Assembly (NCBI RefSeq): GCF_003287275.1 | Contig: NZ_QEVW01000006.1 | Span: forward strand, 558,001 to 622,000 | Direction of reading: 5' to 3' | From: Paenibacillus taichungensis | GTDB taxonomy: Bacteria > Bacillota > Bacilli > Paenibacillales > Paenibacillaceae | Length of the DNA stretch: 64,000 nucleotides | Notes under the pieces: model-generated | The model's database searches: none | The model's input: only the letters and a program-made list of their open reading frames with translations | What the model was told of the DNA's origin: nothing | Shown: positions 41,339-50,771 of the stretch, one piece after another | Position numbering within the stretch: position 1 is the first letter of the stretch | Layout of the letters: every line of letters begins with the position of its first letter | Program-made: the position numbers and the translations under genes

Positions 41339-43954
41339 TTACAACCCTTCGATAAGTGCCTTGATGGTGCTGTCGCTCTCCAGCGCGCGGATGATCATCG
41401 TCACGGCTTCAGCCCGTGTAGCTTTGCCGCTCGGCGAGAATACGGAAGAGGATAGCCCTTGCACCAGATTGGCCGATGAAGCCTGCGCGATTGCCGCCGC
41501 TGCCCAGTTACTGCTGTCCACATCACTGAAGCTCGTCGGAGCACTAGTTGCAAGTGCATTCAGGTCAAGCACACGAGCAATGATCGTCACCATCTCAGCG
41601 CGGGAGATCGTTGCATTTGGTTTGAAGCTGCCGTCCGCATAACCACCAATCACTCCCTTATCAGCCAAAGCACTGATGTAACCCGCAGCCCAATTTGAGC
41701 TTGTATCCTTAAAGCTGGCGGAAGCCGTGCTTTCGCCCAGACCCAATGCCCGAGCAACCATGGCGGTAAATTCCGCTCTGGTTACAGATGCATTTGGCTG
41801 GAATTTGCCGTTTGCATAACCGTTAATTATGCGCAGCTTCACGGCAGTACTGATATTTCTGTCAGCCCAGTGACCTGTAACATCGTTGAATTTCTTATTT
41901 TCATTTTTCGTCGCCGCAATAGCTTCATTAACCGTCTTCAGCACCGTTTCCTGACTCACAACACCCGATTTGAACGGATTAACCTGTGTTGTTGGCGGTA
42001 CTGTAGGTTCCGTTGTAGGAGGTGTGGTTACTGTTCCCGAATCTGTTCCAGAACCCGTTGATGGTGTGGATGGTGTTGGTGCAGTGACCGATCCACCACC
42101 TGTACCCGGTGTACTTGGGGTTGTTGGGGTTGTACCCGGATTCGTTGTATCTGCAATCACCAGCGCGATGCGGTTGTTCTCGTATTTAACCTGGGTAGTA
42201 TATTTGCTTGGCAGGCCATCCACCTGAACAGAGGCAAATTTGCCGCTTTGCTGATTGGAACCATGGCTTACAAGTGTGATCTCACCCGCGCCAGGTACAT
42301 AGCTGCTGGAAAAATTCACATGCAGTGTTCCGGCGGTATTTACCATACCTTTAACGTCGAGCACATCATTTGCAGAAGCTACGTTGAGTTCCAGCGTCCC
42401 GTCAGCAGCCTGCGTGTAGTTGCCTTCAATGTTCCATTTGCCCGTCACGCTCTCCGTAAGTGTTCCCCCGCTGTTGACCACATCGCCATTACCAAAAGCT
42501 GTAGCTGTATCACCTTCCAGTGTACCCTCATTAACCTGGGTACCGCCGGAGTAGGTGTTAGCCCCCCGCAGTTTCAATGTACCGCTGCCTTCCTTCGTCA
42601 GCTTGCCGGTACCGGAGATGTTGTTCTGCCAAATGTCCATGGCGTTGAAACCACCCTTGCTGGCATCCATCGTAACCGTTACATCGCTGTTGAAGGCGCC
42701 GTATCCGTCAGCAGCCGCAAACAGATTAAGACGTCCCCAACCTTCCGGATCATCCAGCAGCGGGTAACCCGATTCGATTGCGGTTGTTGCCAGTACAGCA
42801 CGACGCTGATCCGCGCTCAGGTAAGGTTGTCTGGTCTCGGTCAGCACTTCGGCCCCCTTAGGCACCGCCACGGGCTCCGTTGTAGAACCGATCTGCGGGA
42901 AGCCGTAGGTCAGACGTTGGGTGAACTCAGCCTTGTTCTTCTCATAGTCGGTAAATCGGTCTTCTGCTGTTCCAGTCTCCTTCAAAAGCACGTTATGCGC
43001 CTGATCGTACGCCGCCTGCTTCAATTCCGCATTCTCCGGATCATTCAAAGCACCGGCTGCCAGGGCAGTTGCAAGCACACGTCCGCCCATGACATCCAGC
43101 GGGGAGTGCATTCCGGCAACAACTCGGTTGTTGCCCATCTCCGATGCACGCGTAACCAGTTCCTGGAATCGTTCAGGGGTTGCATAAGCTAATGCAAGCG
43201 CAGCAAGGTAGGACGCATTGGTATGTCCACTCGGGAAGCCGCCGTCGGAGGCCGCCTCTGAAACGTCTTTGATTGCCGGTCTCAGCGTTGGCACGACAAC
43301 CTCATTCGTATTCAGCCAGCGGAATGGACGCATATAACTGAAGAAATTTTTGGACGGATTCGATGATGCCGCGTTCCCCCGCAAGGCTCCGACCAGATCT
43401 ACCATTTTGCCCAGATCGGAATTTGAATCTCCGGCTTTATTGGTAGAATTACCGTCGTCATACTTCTTCGTCGTTGCATCTTCGGGAATGCTTGTAATTG
43501 TGGTGTATGTGCCTGATTTTTCACGATACACATCAGCCAGCGAACCCAGCCCCTCGGTTGCACCATAGGATTGGTTCGTACGGTCTGTATAATATGCTGC
43601 ATCCTCTTCTGCCTTGGTGCGAGTTGCAGCGATATTCGCTACATATTGAATGTTGTAATCCAATATATCAGCTTTAAGTTTTGTGCCATTATCCCATGAA
43701 TCACCTGGCGTCCAGAGGTCCAGGAACTTGGACAGCGTGCCTAGGGCCGGGTTGGTCTCAAGCGTGTTGTTGGATGAGCTATTGTTCTTATACGTATCTA
43801 CGAAATACCCCCATGCCGGCTCTTGCGGTAATGGAACTGGTGCATCGGTTGATACTGCGAGCGCAGCGCCTGATGCCATTGAATTAGAGAGAAGCATCAC
43901 ACCCATCGCAGCGGCAAACATTTTTTTCTTGTTTTTTTTAGCCTTCGTTTTCAA
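41339..43954 (-). CDS. SLH-anchored PAP2/vanadium haloperoxidase-fold phosphatase with autotransporter-type repeat
   Basis: 871 aa. Start is taken as TTG 43954: GGGAG lies ten bases upstream and a normal signal peptide (KTKAKKNKKKMFAAAMGVMLLSNSMASGAALA) follows; an upstream in-frame extension of 46 residues would bury it. Residues about 40-330 are a PAP2 domain with the three catalytic blocks: RPFRW, GGFPSGHTNASY, and NRVVAGMHSPLDVMGG. About 420-460 is a passenger-associated repeat (GTGKLTKEGSGTLKLRGANTYSGGTQVNEGTLEG). A Thr/Pro/Gly linker (about 610-680) leads to three SLH repeats (FNDVTGHWADRNISTAVKLRIINGYANGKFQPNASVTRAEFTAMVARAL and two more) that bind pyruvylated wall polymer. It would act as a cell-surface acid phosphatase. 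Confidence 0.88.
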   Translation of the reverse strand: MKTKAKKNKKKMFAAAMGVMLLSNSMASGAALAVSTDAPVPLPQEPAWGYFVDTYKNNSSSNNTLETNPALGTLSKFLDLWTPGDSWDNGTKLKADILDYNIQYVANIAATRTKAEEDAAYYTDRTNQSYGATEGLGSLADVYREKSGTYTTITSIPEDATTKKYDDGNSTNKAGDSNSDLGKMVDLVGALRGNAASSNPSKNFFSYMRPFRWLNTNEVVVPTLRPAIKDVSEAASDGGFPSGHTNASYLAALALAYATPERFQELVTRASEMGNNRVVAGMHSPLDVMGGRVLATALAAGALNDPENAELKQAAYDQAHNVLLKETGTAEDRFTDYEKNKAEFTQRLTYGFPQIGSTTEPVAVPKGAEVLTETRQPYLSADQRRAVLATTAIESGYPLLDDPEGWGRLNLFAAADGYGAFNSDVTVTMDASKGGFNAMDIWQNNISGTGKLTKEGSGTLKLRGANTYSGGTQVNEGTLEGDTATAFGNGDVVNSGGTLTESVTGKWNIEGNYTQAADGTLELNVASANDVLDVKGMVNTAGTLHVNFSSSYVPGAGEITLVSHGSNQQSGKFASVQVDGLPSKYTTQVKYENNRIALVIADTTNPGTTPTTPSTPGTGGGSVTAPTPSTPSTGSGTDSGTVTTPPTTEPTVPPTTQVNPFKSGVVSQETVLKTVNEAIAATKNENKKFNDVTGHWADRNISTAVKLRIINGYANGKFQPNASVTRAEFTAMVARALGLGESTASASFKDTSSNWAAGYISALADKGVIGGYADGSFKPNATISRAEMVTIIARVLDLNALATSAPTSFSDVDSSNWAAAAIAQASSANLVQGLSSSVFSPSGKATRAEAVTMIIRALESDSTIKALIEGL

Positions 43955-44161
43955 TTCTTTTCGACTCCCATCGTTTTGTAGTTGGTCTCGAATCGGTCTC
44001 AATGTAGCACCCGGCACGCTGAACCAGCAATAAAACAATTTCGCCATTGTATCAATTTCGGAGCAATCTCGCCTTTTTTCGACATTTAACATTCGCTTAA
44101 TATAAATCTTGAACTTTGGTGGAATCTCGTAGTGTATAATCGTCGCCGGGAGGAATGCCTC

Positions 44162-46510
44162 ATGAAAAAATGGAGCTCCGCATGGGCGAATCTTGCGATT
44201 TCGTACGGTTCCATCGTCGTCGTTATTGTGCTGCTCATATGCTCTTTCTTCTATATCTATTTCTCACGCAGTTACAATGAAGAGTTGCAGAACAAGAATC
44301 AGCTGATTCTTGAAAATACAACACAAACCATTGAAGGAACGATCCTGCAAAGGGTGCAGCAAATCTATCTGGACCTGTCACTCGACAAGTCTGCGGATAT
44401 TCGACTGTTCGCTGGACCATCTACCCGGAGCGGGCTGGACAGCGTCATTGACCTTCAGGAATTACTTAAGTCCAAAGTTGCCGGCAACACGGACATGATT
44501 CAGGCCATACATCTCTATTATCCTGGACAAAACATCATGCTATCGTCGCTATACGGCCTGCGCTATAACGCCGATCAAGGGGAAGGCTCGACTTATTATT
44601 CAGATTGGCTTCAGGACATGCGGACAAGCAAGCAAAATAGCTTATGGACAGCTTCACGCCAGGTGCCTCAGGATATTTTCTCCAGCGTGTCAGGTGGCAC
44701 AGTTGGCGGAAGCAACGCCCTGTTTACGTACGCGCACAGCTATCCTTTTCAGTCCACAGGCGAAACCGGAGATGTCTTTATTGCAATAGATGTAAAGGAA
44801 AACGCGATAAGCAGCATCATCGAAAATATGATGCCCTCACAATACAACAGCACATTTATCGTTAACCCGATGGGTAACGCCATTAGCAATGCCAGTACAG
44901 ACACTCCGGGTCAGTCAGGGGAATACGGTGCCAGCATCAAGAAAGCTTTACAGTCCGGAAACGAGAAGGGCAGCTTTGACGACAAGATCGGCAATACATC
45001 GGTTGTTGTGTCCTACCAGACCCTGCCTTCGACAGGATGGACCATCTATAGCGCAATGCCAGCCAACTTCTATTATGAGCAATCAATCATGATACAGAAG
45101 CTCATCCTCGGCATCTGCATCATCGCCATCCTGATTGGTCTGGCGCTGTCCGCAGTACTGGTAAAAGCCAACTACAGTCCGATTAAACGCCTCGTTAACC
45201 GAATTAAGGAGTTATCCGGGCCTACACCCAAACATATTACGAATGAATACCGACTGATCGACAGTGCCTTCTTGCAATTAAGCGATAAGGTGAGCAGCCT
45301 TGAGGAAACGCTGCTGGCGAACAGCCCGGCCATCAAGCACAACGCCGTACTGAATTTACTGCACGGTGGCTATAGCCCAGAACAGTGGGCGGAAGAACGG
45401 ACTGCACTGGGCATTTCACAACCCTATCAGGGATACTGCTGCTTGCTCCTAAATACCGCGGTAGTCCACATGGGACTTAGCTCGGAGAACCTGTCATCGG
45501 TCATATCAAGATTGATCCATGGGCTGGAGTCCCTATCCTTGCCGGACAGCCGCCTGATTGTCGAGGAACTGCCGGATAAGAAGCTGGCGGTTATTCTGTG
45601 TACGGATATAGCTTCTGAACCGCTGCTGGACAAGCTGTCCCGGCTTCTATTGTCAGAGGCACGACAGCAGTTCCAGCCTAATATTCAGCTGTCGTCAGGC
45701 TCCTGGGTGCAGGAGCTTGCCGATGTGCACAGAAGCTTCAGCGATGCCCAGGCGTTGATGAAATACGCGTATTTCCTGCCCGAGCTCCATATCCTGAAGG
45801 ATCGCAGCATTCTCCAGCGGGAGCACAATATGGATGAAATTCCGCAGACCCTGCTTGCCAAGTTCAGGGACAAGCTTCATGCCAGACAGCCGGATGAGGC
45901 TGTTGCCGCTGTTGACCAGTTCATTGCCACGATGAGGGAAGGATTATATCCCGCAGACTATTGTCATTTTATGCTGGCGAATGCGGTATTCGTCTACTCG
46001 GATGTTGTGAAAAATGTCCGTTACAAGCATCCCCTGCAGCTCGGTCATTCCGATCTGTACCATGAGTACATCAGTATCGCCAATATCGTGGCATACCGCG
46101 ACTGGCTGGTGGAGTCGGTCACGGTATTTATCTCCGAAACGGAGAAACGGAACAGCGACCGGGCCGTCTCCACCATCGGGATTGCAAAACAATATATTGA
46201 GGAGCATTTGTCCGAAGATCTGTCACTGGAGGCCGTAGGAGCGCAGGTGTTCATCAGTCCCAAATATTTGAGCAAGCTCTTTAAAGAAGAACTTGGCGTC
46301 ACCTATACCGACTATGTCACTTCCCGGCGGATGGAACGGGCCAAAGAACTGATTGAGAACAACAACATGACTATTGAACGGATCGCAAGTTCCGTCGGCT
46401 ACGGAACGACTGCCTATTTCATTAAACGGTTCAAGGAAATGTACGGCTGTACGCCGGGCCATTATTTACGCAAGAATGCTTCGGCAGAAATTGCGGAAGC
46501 TGGATCTTAA
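44162..46510 (+). CDS. AraC family regulator with extracellular sensor
   Basis: 782 aa from ATG 44162 (CGGGAGGAATGCCTC upstream). TM1 at about 15-38 and TM2 at about 315-337 (MIQKLILGICIIAILIGLALSAVLV) flank a roughly 270-residue extracellular Cache-like sensor. After the second segment comes a HAMP-like/coiled region, then a central domain (about 395-640) and a C-terminal AraC double HTH (TIGIAKQYIEEHLSEDLSLEAVGAQVFISPKYLSKLFKEELGVTYTDYVTSRRMERAKELI; SVGYGTTAYFIKRFKEMYGCTPGHY). This layout is typical of Paenibacillus membrane-bound sugar-system regulators. The solute-binding protein gene follows after 18 nt. Confidence 0.9.
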   Translation: MKKWSSAWANLAISYGSIVVVIVLLICSFFYIYFSRSYNEELQNKNQLILENTTQTIEGTILQRVQQIYLDLSLDKSADIRLFAGPSTRSGLDSVIDLQELLKSKVAGNTDMIQAIHLYYPGQNIMLSSLYGLRYNADQGEGSTYYSDWLQDMRTSKQNSLWTASRQVPQDIFSSVSGGTVGGSNALFTYAHSYPFQSTGETGDVFIAIDVKENAISSIIENMMPSQYNSTFIVNPMGNAISNASTDTPGQSGEYGASIKKALQSGNEKGSFDDKIGNTSVVVSYQTLPSTGWTIYSAMPANFYYEQSIMIQKLILGICIIAILIGLALSAVLVKANYSPIKRLVNRIKELSGPTPKHITNEYRLIDSAFLQLSDKVSSLEETLLANSPAIKHNAVLNLLHGGYSPEQWAEERTALGISQPYQGYCCLLLNTAVVHMGLSSENLSSVISRLIHGLESLSLPDSRLIVEELPDKKLAVILCTDIASEPLLDKLSRLLLSEARQQFQPNIQLSSGSWVQELADVHRSFSDAQALMKYAYFLPELHILKDRSILQREHNMDEIPQTLLAKFRDKLHARQPDEAVAAVDQFIATMREGLYPADYCHFMLANAVFVYSDVVKNVRYKHPLQLGHSDLYHEYISIANIVAYRDWLVESVTVFISETEKRNSDRAVSTIGIAKQYIEEHLSEDLSLEAVGAQVFISPKYLSKLFKEELGVTYTDYVTSRRMERAKELIENNNMTIERIASSVGYGTTAYFIKRFKEMYGCTPGHYLRKNASAEIAEAGS

Positions 46511-46528
46511 GGTGAGGAAGGGTTGCGG

Positions 46529-48157
46529 ATGAAAAATAAGGGATGGCTGCGCGTTACTGCACTTCTCGCAATGCTGATTCCGGTAGGCATGATCAGTATC
46601 CTCAGCGGCTGCGATCTGCCACTCGGGCAGAAGACCACAACGGATAAGCAAGAGGCCCATTCGGCTTCTCCCAATTCGCGCTACCACATTTCATGGACGA
46701 TGCATCAGAATGTTCCAGTGCCTGAGGATGCGGAAATGCTCAAGTACGTGGAAGACAAATTCGACGTTGATCTCGATGTATGGAACCTTGAAAACAACAA
46801 ATATGAATCCCTTCTCGACATGAAGCTCGCCCAGGGTGCCATTCCCGATCTGTTCCGTATACGCCAGCCGCAGGATCTGCTCAAGTACCAGCAGCAAGGC
46901 GTACTGGCCGAGATTCCCGTGGATATGCTCAACACATACGCTCCGAACCTGATGAGTGTCATCCGGGAAAATGCGCCTGCTTACGAAAATGCCGGAATGA
47001 TTGACGGAACCTATTATGGTATTCCTGTTATTAATCCGACCAACATCTATCGTACCCCGGTCGTTTTCCGGCAGGACTGGCTGGACAAGCTTGGCCTGTC
47101 GGTGCCGCAAACGCTGGCTGATTTTGAGAAAGTAATCTATGCCTTCACCAACGATGATCCTGACGGCAATGGGATCAAAGATACCTATGGCTTGTCCAGC
47201 GAAGGCATGAACGTTGTATTTGGTGCCTTTGGGCAAATCGTTTTCGCAGATCAGCTCTACTTCAGCATAAAGGATGGAGAGCAGGTCATCGGGGCACTTC
47301 AGCCCGAAATGAAAGAAGCACTGCAATATTTGCGCAAATGGTACCGGGACGGCGTGATCGATCCCGAGTTTATTACCGGGGAGAATAAGGGCAGCTACAA
47401 ACACCTGTCTCACGCCTTTATTAACGGCAGGATCGGAATGACCTCCATGGGCAATTATTATCACTGGATTCAGGATGGTGATTACGTGGACTGGAGTTAT
47501 GGCTCGAATGGTCATGCCGTAGAGACTCCGGTGCAATCGACCTTTAACGTGAAGGAGCTGACCGCCAAGAACCCGGAGGCCCGGGTGGTGTTCGGCAGAC
47601 CGTTTAGCGGACCATACGGGCAGCGCGGCTCCAAGGGATACGATATGTTAATGAGCTTCACGGCCATCGGCGCAGATGCCGTCAAGGAACCAGGCAAGCT
47701 TGCGACGATACTTCGAATTCTGGATGATGTCAGCGCAAATCCTGATCCTAACGAGGCGGCTACCCTAGCCTTAGGCGTGAAGGGCAAGCATTGGACTTGG
47801 ACGGATACGTTTCCGCAGAATACGGTCATTCTTCCTCCGTACGACAAGATGTTCAGTTATCAAAACGCAATCGGCGCCAATCTGGGCATGACCGTGCCTC
47901 TGAAGCAGACCGGGCGGCGAGAGCAGTGGGCTTCGACCCTCGGGCTAGACCAGGACGGCATTTACAACTCCCTTGAGGTAGCAACCCCCTCCCTTGCCAA
48001 AAACGGAGCAGAGCTGATCAAGCTGAAGAACAAGGCCTACATCTCCTTCATTACAGGCGAGAGACCGCTGAGCGAATTTGATGATTTCGTGGAGGAATTT
48101 TTGGCCATAGGCGGCGCGGAAGTACTAAGCGAAGCGAACGAACGAGTGAGTGATTGA
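46529..48157 (+). CDS. Extracellular solute-binding lipoprotein (sugar ABC type)
   Basis: 542 aa from ATG 46529 (AAGGTGAGGAAGGG upstream; TTG 46523 is a less likely alternative). Lipobox ISILSGC at about residue 29. The mature protein has the pattern of Paenibacillus LplA-like binding proteins: LLDMKLAQGAIPDLFRIR, YYGIPVINPTNIYRTPVVFRQDWLDKLGLSVPQTLADFEKVIYAFTNDDPDGNGIKDTYGLS (calcium-loop-like DPDGNG). No ABC permease gene follows, so it must use permeases elsewhere or act as a sensor for the upstream AraC protein. The last codons (SEANERVSD) and stop are encoded inside a tetranucleotide-repeat tract. Confidence 0.88.
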   Translation: MKNKGWLRVTALLAMLIPVGMISILSGCDLPLGQKTTTDKQEAHSASPNSRYHISWTMHQNVPVPEDAEMLKYVEDKFDVDLDVWNLENNKYESLLDMKLAQGAIPDLFRIRQPQDLLKYQQQGVLAEIPVDMLNTYAPNLMSVIRENAPAYENAGMIDGTYYGIPVINPTNIYRTPVVFRQDWLDKLGLSVPQTLADFEKVIYAFTNDDPDGNGIKDTYGLSSEGMNVVFGAFGQIVFADQLYFSIKDGEQVIGALQPEMKEALQYLRKWYRDGVIDPEFITGENKGSYKHLSHAFINGRIGMTSMGNYYHWIQDGDYVDWSYGSNGHAVETPVQSTFNVKELTAKNPEARVVFGRPFSGPYGQRGSKGYDMLMSFTAIGADAVKEPGKLATILRILDDVSANPDPNEAATLALGVKGKHWTWTDTFPQNTVILPPYDKMFSYQNAIGANLGMTVPLKQTGRREQWASTLGLDQDGIYNSLEVATPSLAKNGAELIKLKNKAYISFITGERPLSEFDDFVEEFLAIGGAEVLSEANERVSD

Positions 48158-48190
48158 ATGAGTGAGTGAGTGAGTGAGTGAGTGAGTGAT
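48131..48190. repeat. Tetranucleotide repeat tract at the stop codon
   Basis: From 48131 the sequence has 4-nt periodicity: degenerate GAAC/GAGT units run into seven perfect TGAG units (48159-48186) plus TGA. The solute-binding protein stop codon (48155-48157) is inside the degenerate part. Confidence 0.9.
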
Positions 48191-48212
48191 GTGAATGAGT
48201 AAATGAACCGAA

Positions 48213-48242
48213 AAAAGAGCAGCTATCCGCTGCTCTTTTCTG
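48213..48242. terminator. Terminator of AraC/solute-binding operon
   Basis: AAAAGAGCAGC / GCTGCTCTTTT stem, loop TATCC. It also serves the convergent TerD-like gene. Confidence 0.85.
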
Positions 48243-48272
48243 TCTCGGCCTCCATATTCACATGTGATGGAC

Positions 48273-50396
48273 TTAAGCCAAATATTCCGCCATAATCTGC
48301 TCGATATCAAACGGGGTAATTCCTTGCTCCACCGAATAGATTGTATCGGCCTGATCCAACGAATCTACCAACTCACCTCTGGCCTTTGCATGGAGTGTGA
48401 ACAAGTCGTAGAGATCCGGTTTGCGCAATGTGGTCAGGGCTTTGCCCATCAAGACCATCCCTTTTTGATTACCCTCAACATTATTGTAGTATTCCGGATG
48501 TCTGGTCAGCGCCAGATCCGTCCAGATGACTGTACGCTCTACCAAATCCATAATGACGGGAATCGTGATCTGCGTATCTGCCGTGATATCAATCTTGTTC
48601 GCCACCGTGGACGGCTCGAAGATCTCGCCAGAGCCTGGCTTTTTCCGCATCATCCAGCCCACAAAGCATTCAGGCAGATCGCAATATGGATGACTCGTAA
48701 AGGAAAGCAGACTCGCCACCACATAACGTCCGCCATAATCAACAATCGACGGAATATGCAGGTCAATAAACTCACTTGCACCATGAGGCGCTGTCACGAT
48801 ATCCCCGCTATGAACGGCCTTATAGTTGGATGAACGCAGATTCGTATAGGAGATGTGCTCTACATAGTTCCAATTCTCATCGTACATCACCGCAGACAGA
48901 TCGATATCTACGCGCCCCGTTGCTTGACCGTTCACAGTGCCTTCCTTCCACCAGTTGAAGAAACGAATTGTGTCTCCCTCGGCCATCGGCACCCGACTTC
49001 CCCGAACAATCGTATGAAGGGCCTTGCTCGCCGATCTTTGGGAAAAGGGAACCAGATAATCATGGAGCTGTGGATCGACATACGTCTTCCCTAGCGAAGG
49101 AAGGGCGGCGAAACGCTGCACCAGCGCCTGTTCGCACATCTGCACGACGGCACGACAAGTGTCATCGTCCATCTCGGGAAGCTGATTCGGAATGGCGAAA
49201 GCCTTCGCTACATTGCCTTTCGGGAAAAATACACGCAAATCCTGCGGCTCATTACGCTGGGCAAAATGTTGTTTTACCTGCAACAGTACAGGGGTCGATA
49301 CGTGCTCCAGAATTTCTCCGAACGCCAGCAATACATATTCCTTATCCGTGGTAGAACGCAATAGGTGATCCAATCTTCTCGCGAATTCACCCGGGCGCTG
49401 CTTCAACAGCTCAATCAAACTCCATACATTCCGGTATTGGAAGGCAAGCTCCACACTTCCGTTAAAGGTCGTAAACGGCTTGTTATTACGCAAAATATCA
49501 AAAGCTTCCTCGCATCGTGGGTAACGAAGCTTATATTCAGATGGATGCAGAATTTCGCCCAGACGAATCCAGCGATCCTTGTATCGAAGCATGTCTTCCG
49601 TAATTGAACCGCATTGCTCCAGAAGACCAAGCAACAGGCGTCTCTCACGCCGCTTGAATTTACGGAATGGCGAAGCCAGAGTCAGACTGACATCACCATC
49701 CGACCAGGCTACAGCAAGACGAAGGACATCCGTTGCCGTTCTGAAATACGGGCCGATTCGGTCGATATTGGCCTTTTCATATTTTAATAAGGAAGCTACT
49801 ACGAACCCCACATTTTCCTTGAAAGGAATCTCGGCTGGCAACAACGCATCTACTTCATCCGGTTCCGCATGTTCCAGCACCGTATCGATATCTGCTTTGT
49901 CTGTCTCCGAAATGGAGCCCTTCGCTTCAATCAGCTGACGGATGACCTTCTGGAAGTCAGCCTTGTTGCCAAGGCCAATGACTTTCAGGTTCACTTTATC
50001 CAGTAAAGGCCCTCTTTCTACGAGTTCATACTGCGGATATACCGAGGTCAGATAATGCAGGATGGCATTCAGGTAGAGTTCCACCTCATCTTCCTCCATC
50101 ACCTGCGCCGGAAATCCAGGGTACATCGGTTTGTAGTCCACATGCGCGCCGACCATGATTCTCAGATCAGCCACAACCTGGGCCATCAATGCTTCAAATT
50201 GTTCCTTGGATAATGTTCGCACGGCCTGAATCAACTCATCCGAGAATGTGTATCCAAGCGTTTCTATATTTTTAAGGGCAGTCGCCAAATAAACCTTCGG
50301 CAGCTGTTTCTCCCCTTGTTCCTGCTCGATCATGAGTTTCTTCGCTCTGCGCAAATAGATGGTATTGTTCATGATAAAAGAGTCCAGGAAAGCCAT
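48273..50396 (-). CDS. Large TerD-like domain protein (MXAN_6230/SCO0854-like)
   Basis: 707 aa, cytoplasmic. The first 450 residues are helical and unassigned (KVYLATALKNIETLGYTFSDELIQAV; YNLDD-free). Residues about 490-625 have the TerD calcium-binding stress-protein pattern: GRVDIDLSAVMYDENWNYVEHISYTNLRSSNYKAVHSGDIVTAPHGASEFIDLHIPSI...RYVVASLLSFTSHPYCDLPECFVGWMMR. This matches the MXAN_6230/SCO0854 group, which in other bacteria has a RING-like domain; I see no Cys/His cluster at either end here. Role probably in stress response associated with Ter systems. The 300-nt leader upstream is long. No other ter gene is in the window. Confidence 0.7.
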   Translation of the reverse strand: MAFLDSFIMNNTIYLRRAKKLMIEQEQGEKQLPKVYLATALKNIETLGYTFSDELIQAVRTLSKEQFEALMAQVVADLRIMVGAHVDYKPMYPGFPAQVMEEDEVELYLNAILHYLTSVYPQYELVERGPLLDKVNLKVIGLGNKADFQKVIRQLIEAKGSISETDKADIDTVLEHAEPDEVDALLPAEIPFKENVGFVVASLLKYEKANIDRIGPYFRTATDVLRLAVAWSDGDVSLTLASPFRKFKRRERRLLLGLLEQCGSITEDMLRYKDRWIRLGEILHPSEYKLRYPRCEEAFDILRNNKPFTTFNGSVELAFQYRNVWSLIELLKQRPGEFARRLDHLLRSTTDKEYVLLAFGEILEHVSTPVLLQVKQHFAQRNEPQDLRVFFPKGNVAKAFAIPNQLPEMDDDTCRAVVQMCEQALVQRFAALPSLGKTYVDPQLHDYLVPFSQRSASKALHTIVRGSRVPMAEGDTIRFFNWWKEGTVNGQATGRVDIDLSAVMYDENWNYVEHISYTNLRSSNYKAVHSGDIVTAPHGASEFIDLHIPSIVDYGGRYVVASLLSFTSHPYCDLPECFVGWMMRKKPGSGEIFEPSTVANKIDITADTQITIPVIMDLVERTVIWTDLALTRHPEYYNNVEGNQKGMVLMGKALTTLRKPDLYDLFTLHAKARGELVDSLDQADTIYSVEQGITPFDIEQIMAEYLA

Positions 50397-50694
50397 ATCC
50401 CTACAATTGGTGGTCTGCTGTAGAAGGAAGGAATATGATAGCCTGGACGCCTCCTCTCTGAATTGAGATCTTCAGGAAAGCGGCAACCCTAAGTTCGCCA
50501 ATGAAGTTAGAAGGAAGGATCGCCATAGCCTGAAGGCCATAGGTCCGAAGCTTGTGACCCGAACCTTTGATGAACCCATCATCTCAGATTCCACGATCTC
50601 CCAACAGGGCGAAAGTATTACGACTGAATAATTAAGGGTGAATTTTCCGACTTGCATAGAGTAGTTCTGGAGGGCGGCATACACTAATGGTACA
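50397..50694 (-). other. Long untranslated leader of TerD-like gene, possible dispersed repeat
   Basis: No gene accepted. The minus strand has several short stems (GATG/CATC around GGGTT; CTATGGCC..GGCTATGG near-repeat). No T-box, yybP-ykoY or other riboswitch signature was recognised. A 70-codon minus-strand frame (50472-50684) has no RBS and no family. Confidence 0.35.
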
Positions 50695-50736
50695 TAAAAA
50701 AGAGCTAAGCACGGTTTTAGCCGGCTTAGCTCTTTA
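50695..50736. terminator. Terminator of mqo
   Basis: AAAGAGCTAAGC / GCTTAGCTCTTT perfect 12-bp stem with a CGG/CCG inner stem, flanked by A and T runs. Confidence 0.85.
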
Positions 50737-50771
50737 TCGCACCTACTATAGAGCAGGTCGCATATATCTCG

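Noticed and set aside
48131..48190. CRISPR or satellite interpretation of the 4-bp array
   Set aside because: Units are 4 bp without spacers; it is a simple sequence repeat.
50472..50684. 70-codon minus-strand ORF in the TerD-like leader, and a T-box/yybP-ykoY interpretation of that leader
   Set aside because: No RBS or family for the ORF; the T-box AGGGTGGNACCGCG core and the Mn-riboswitch core are absent.
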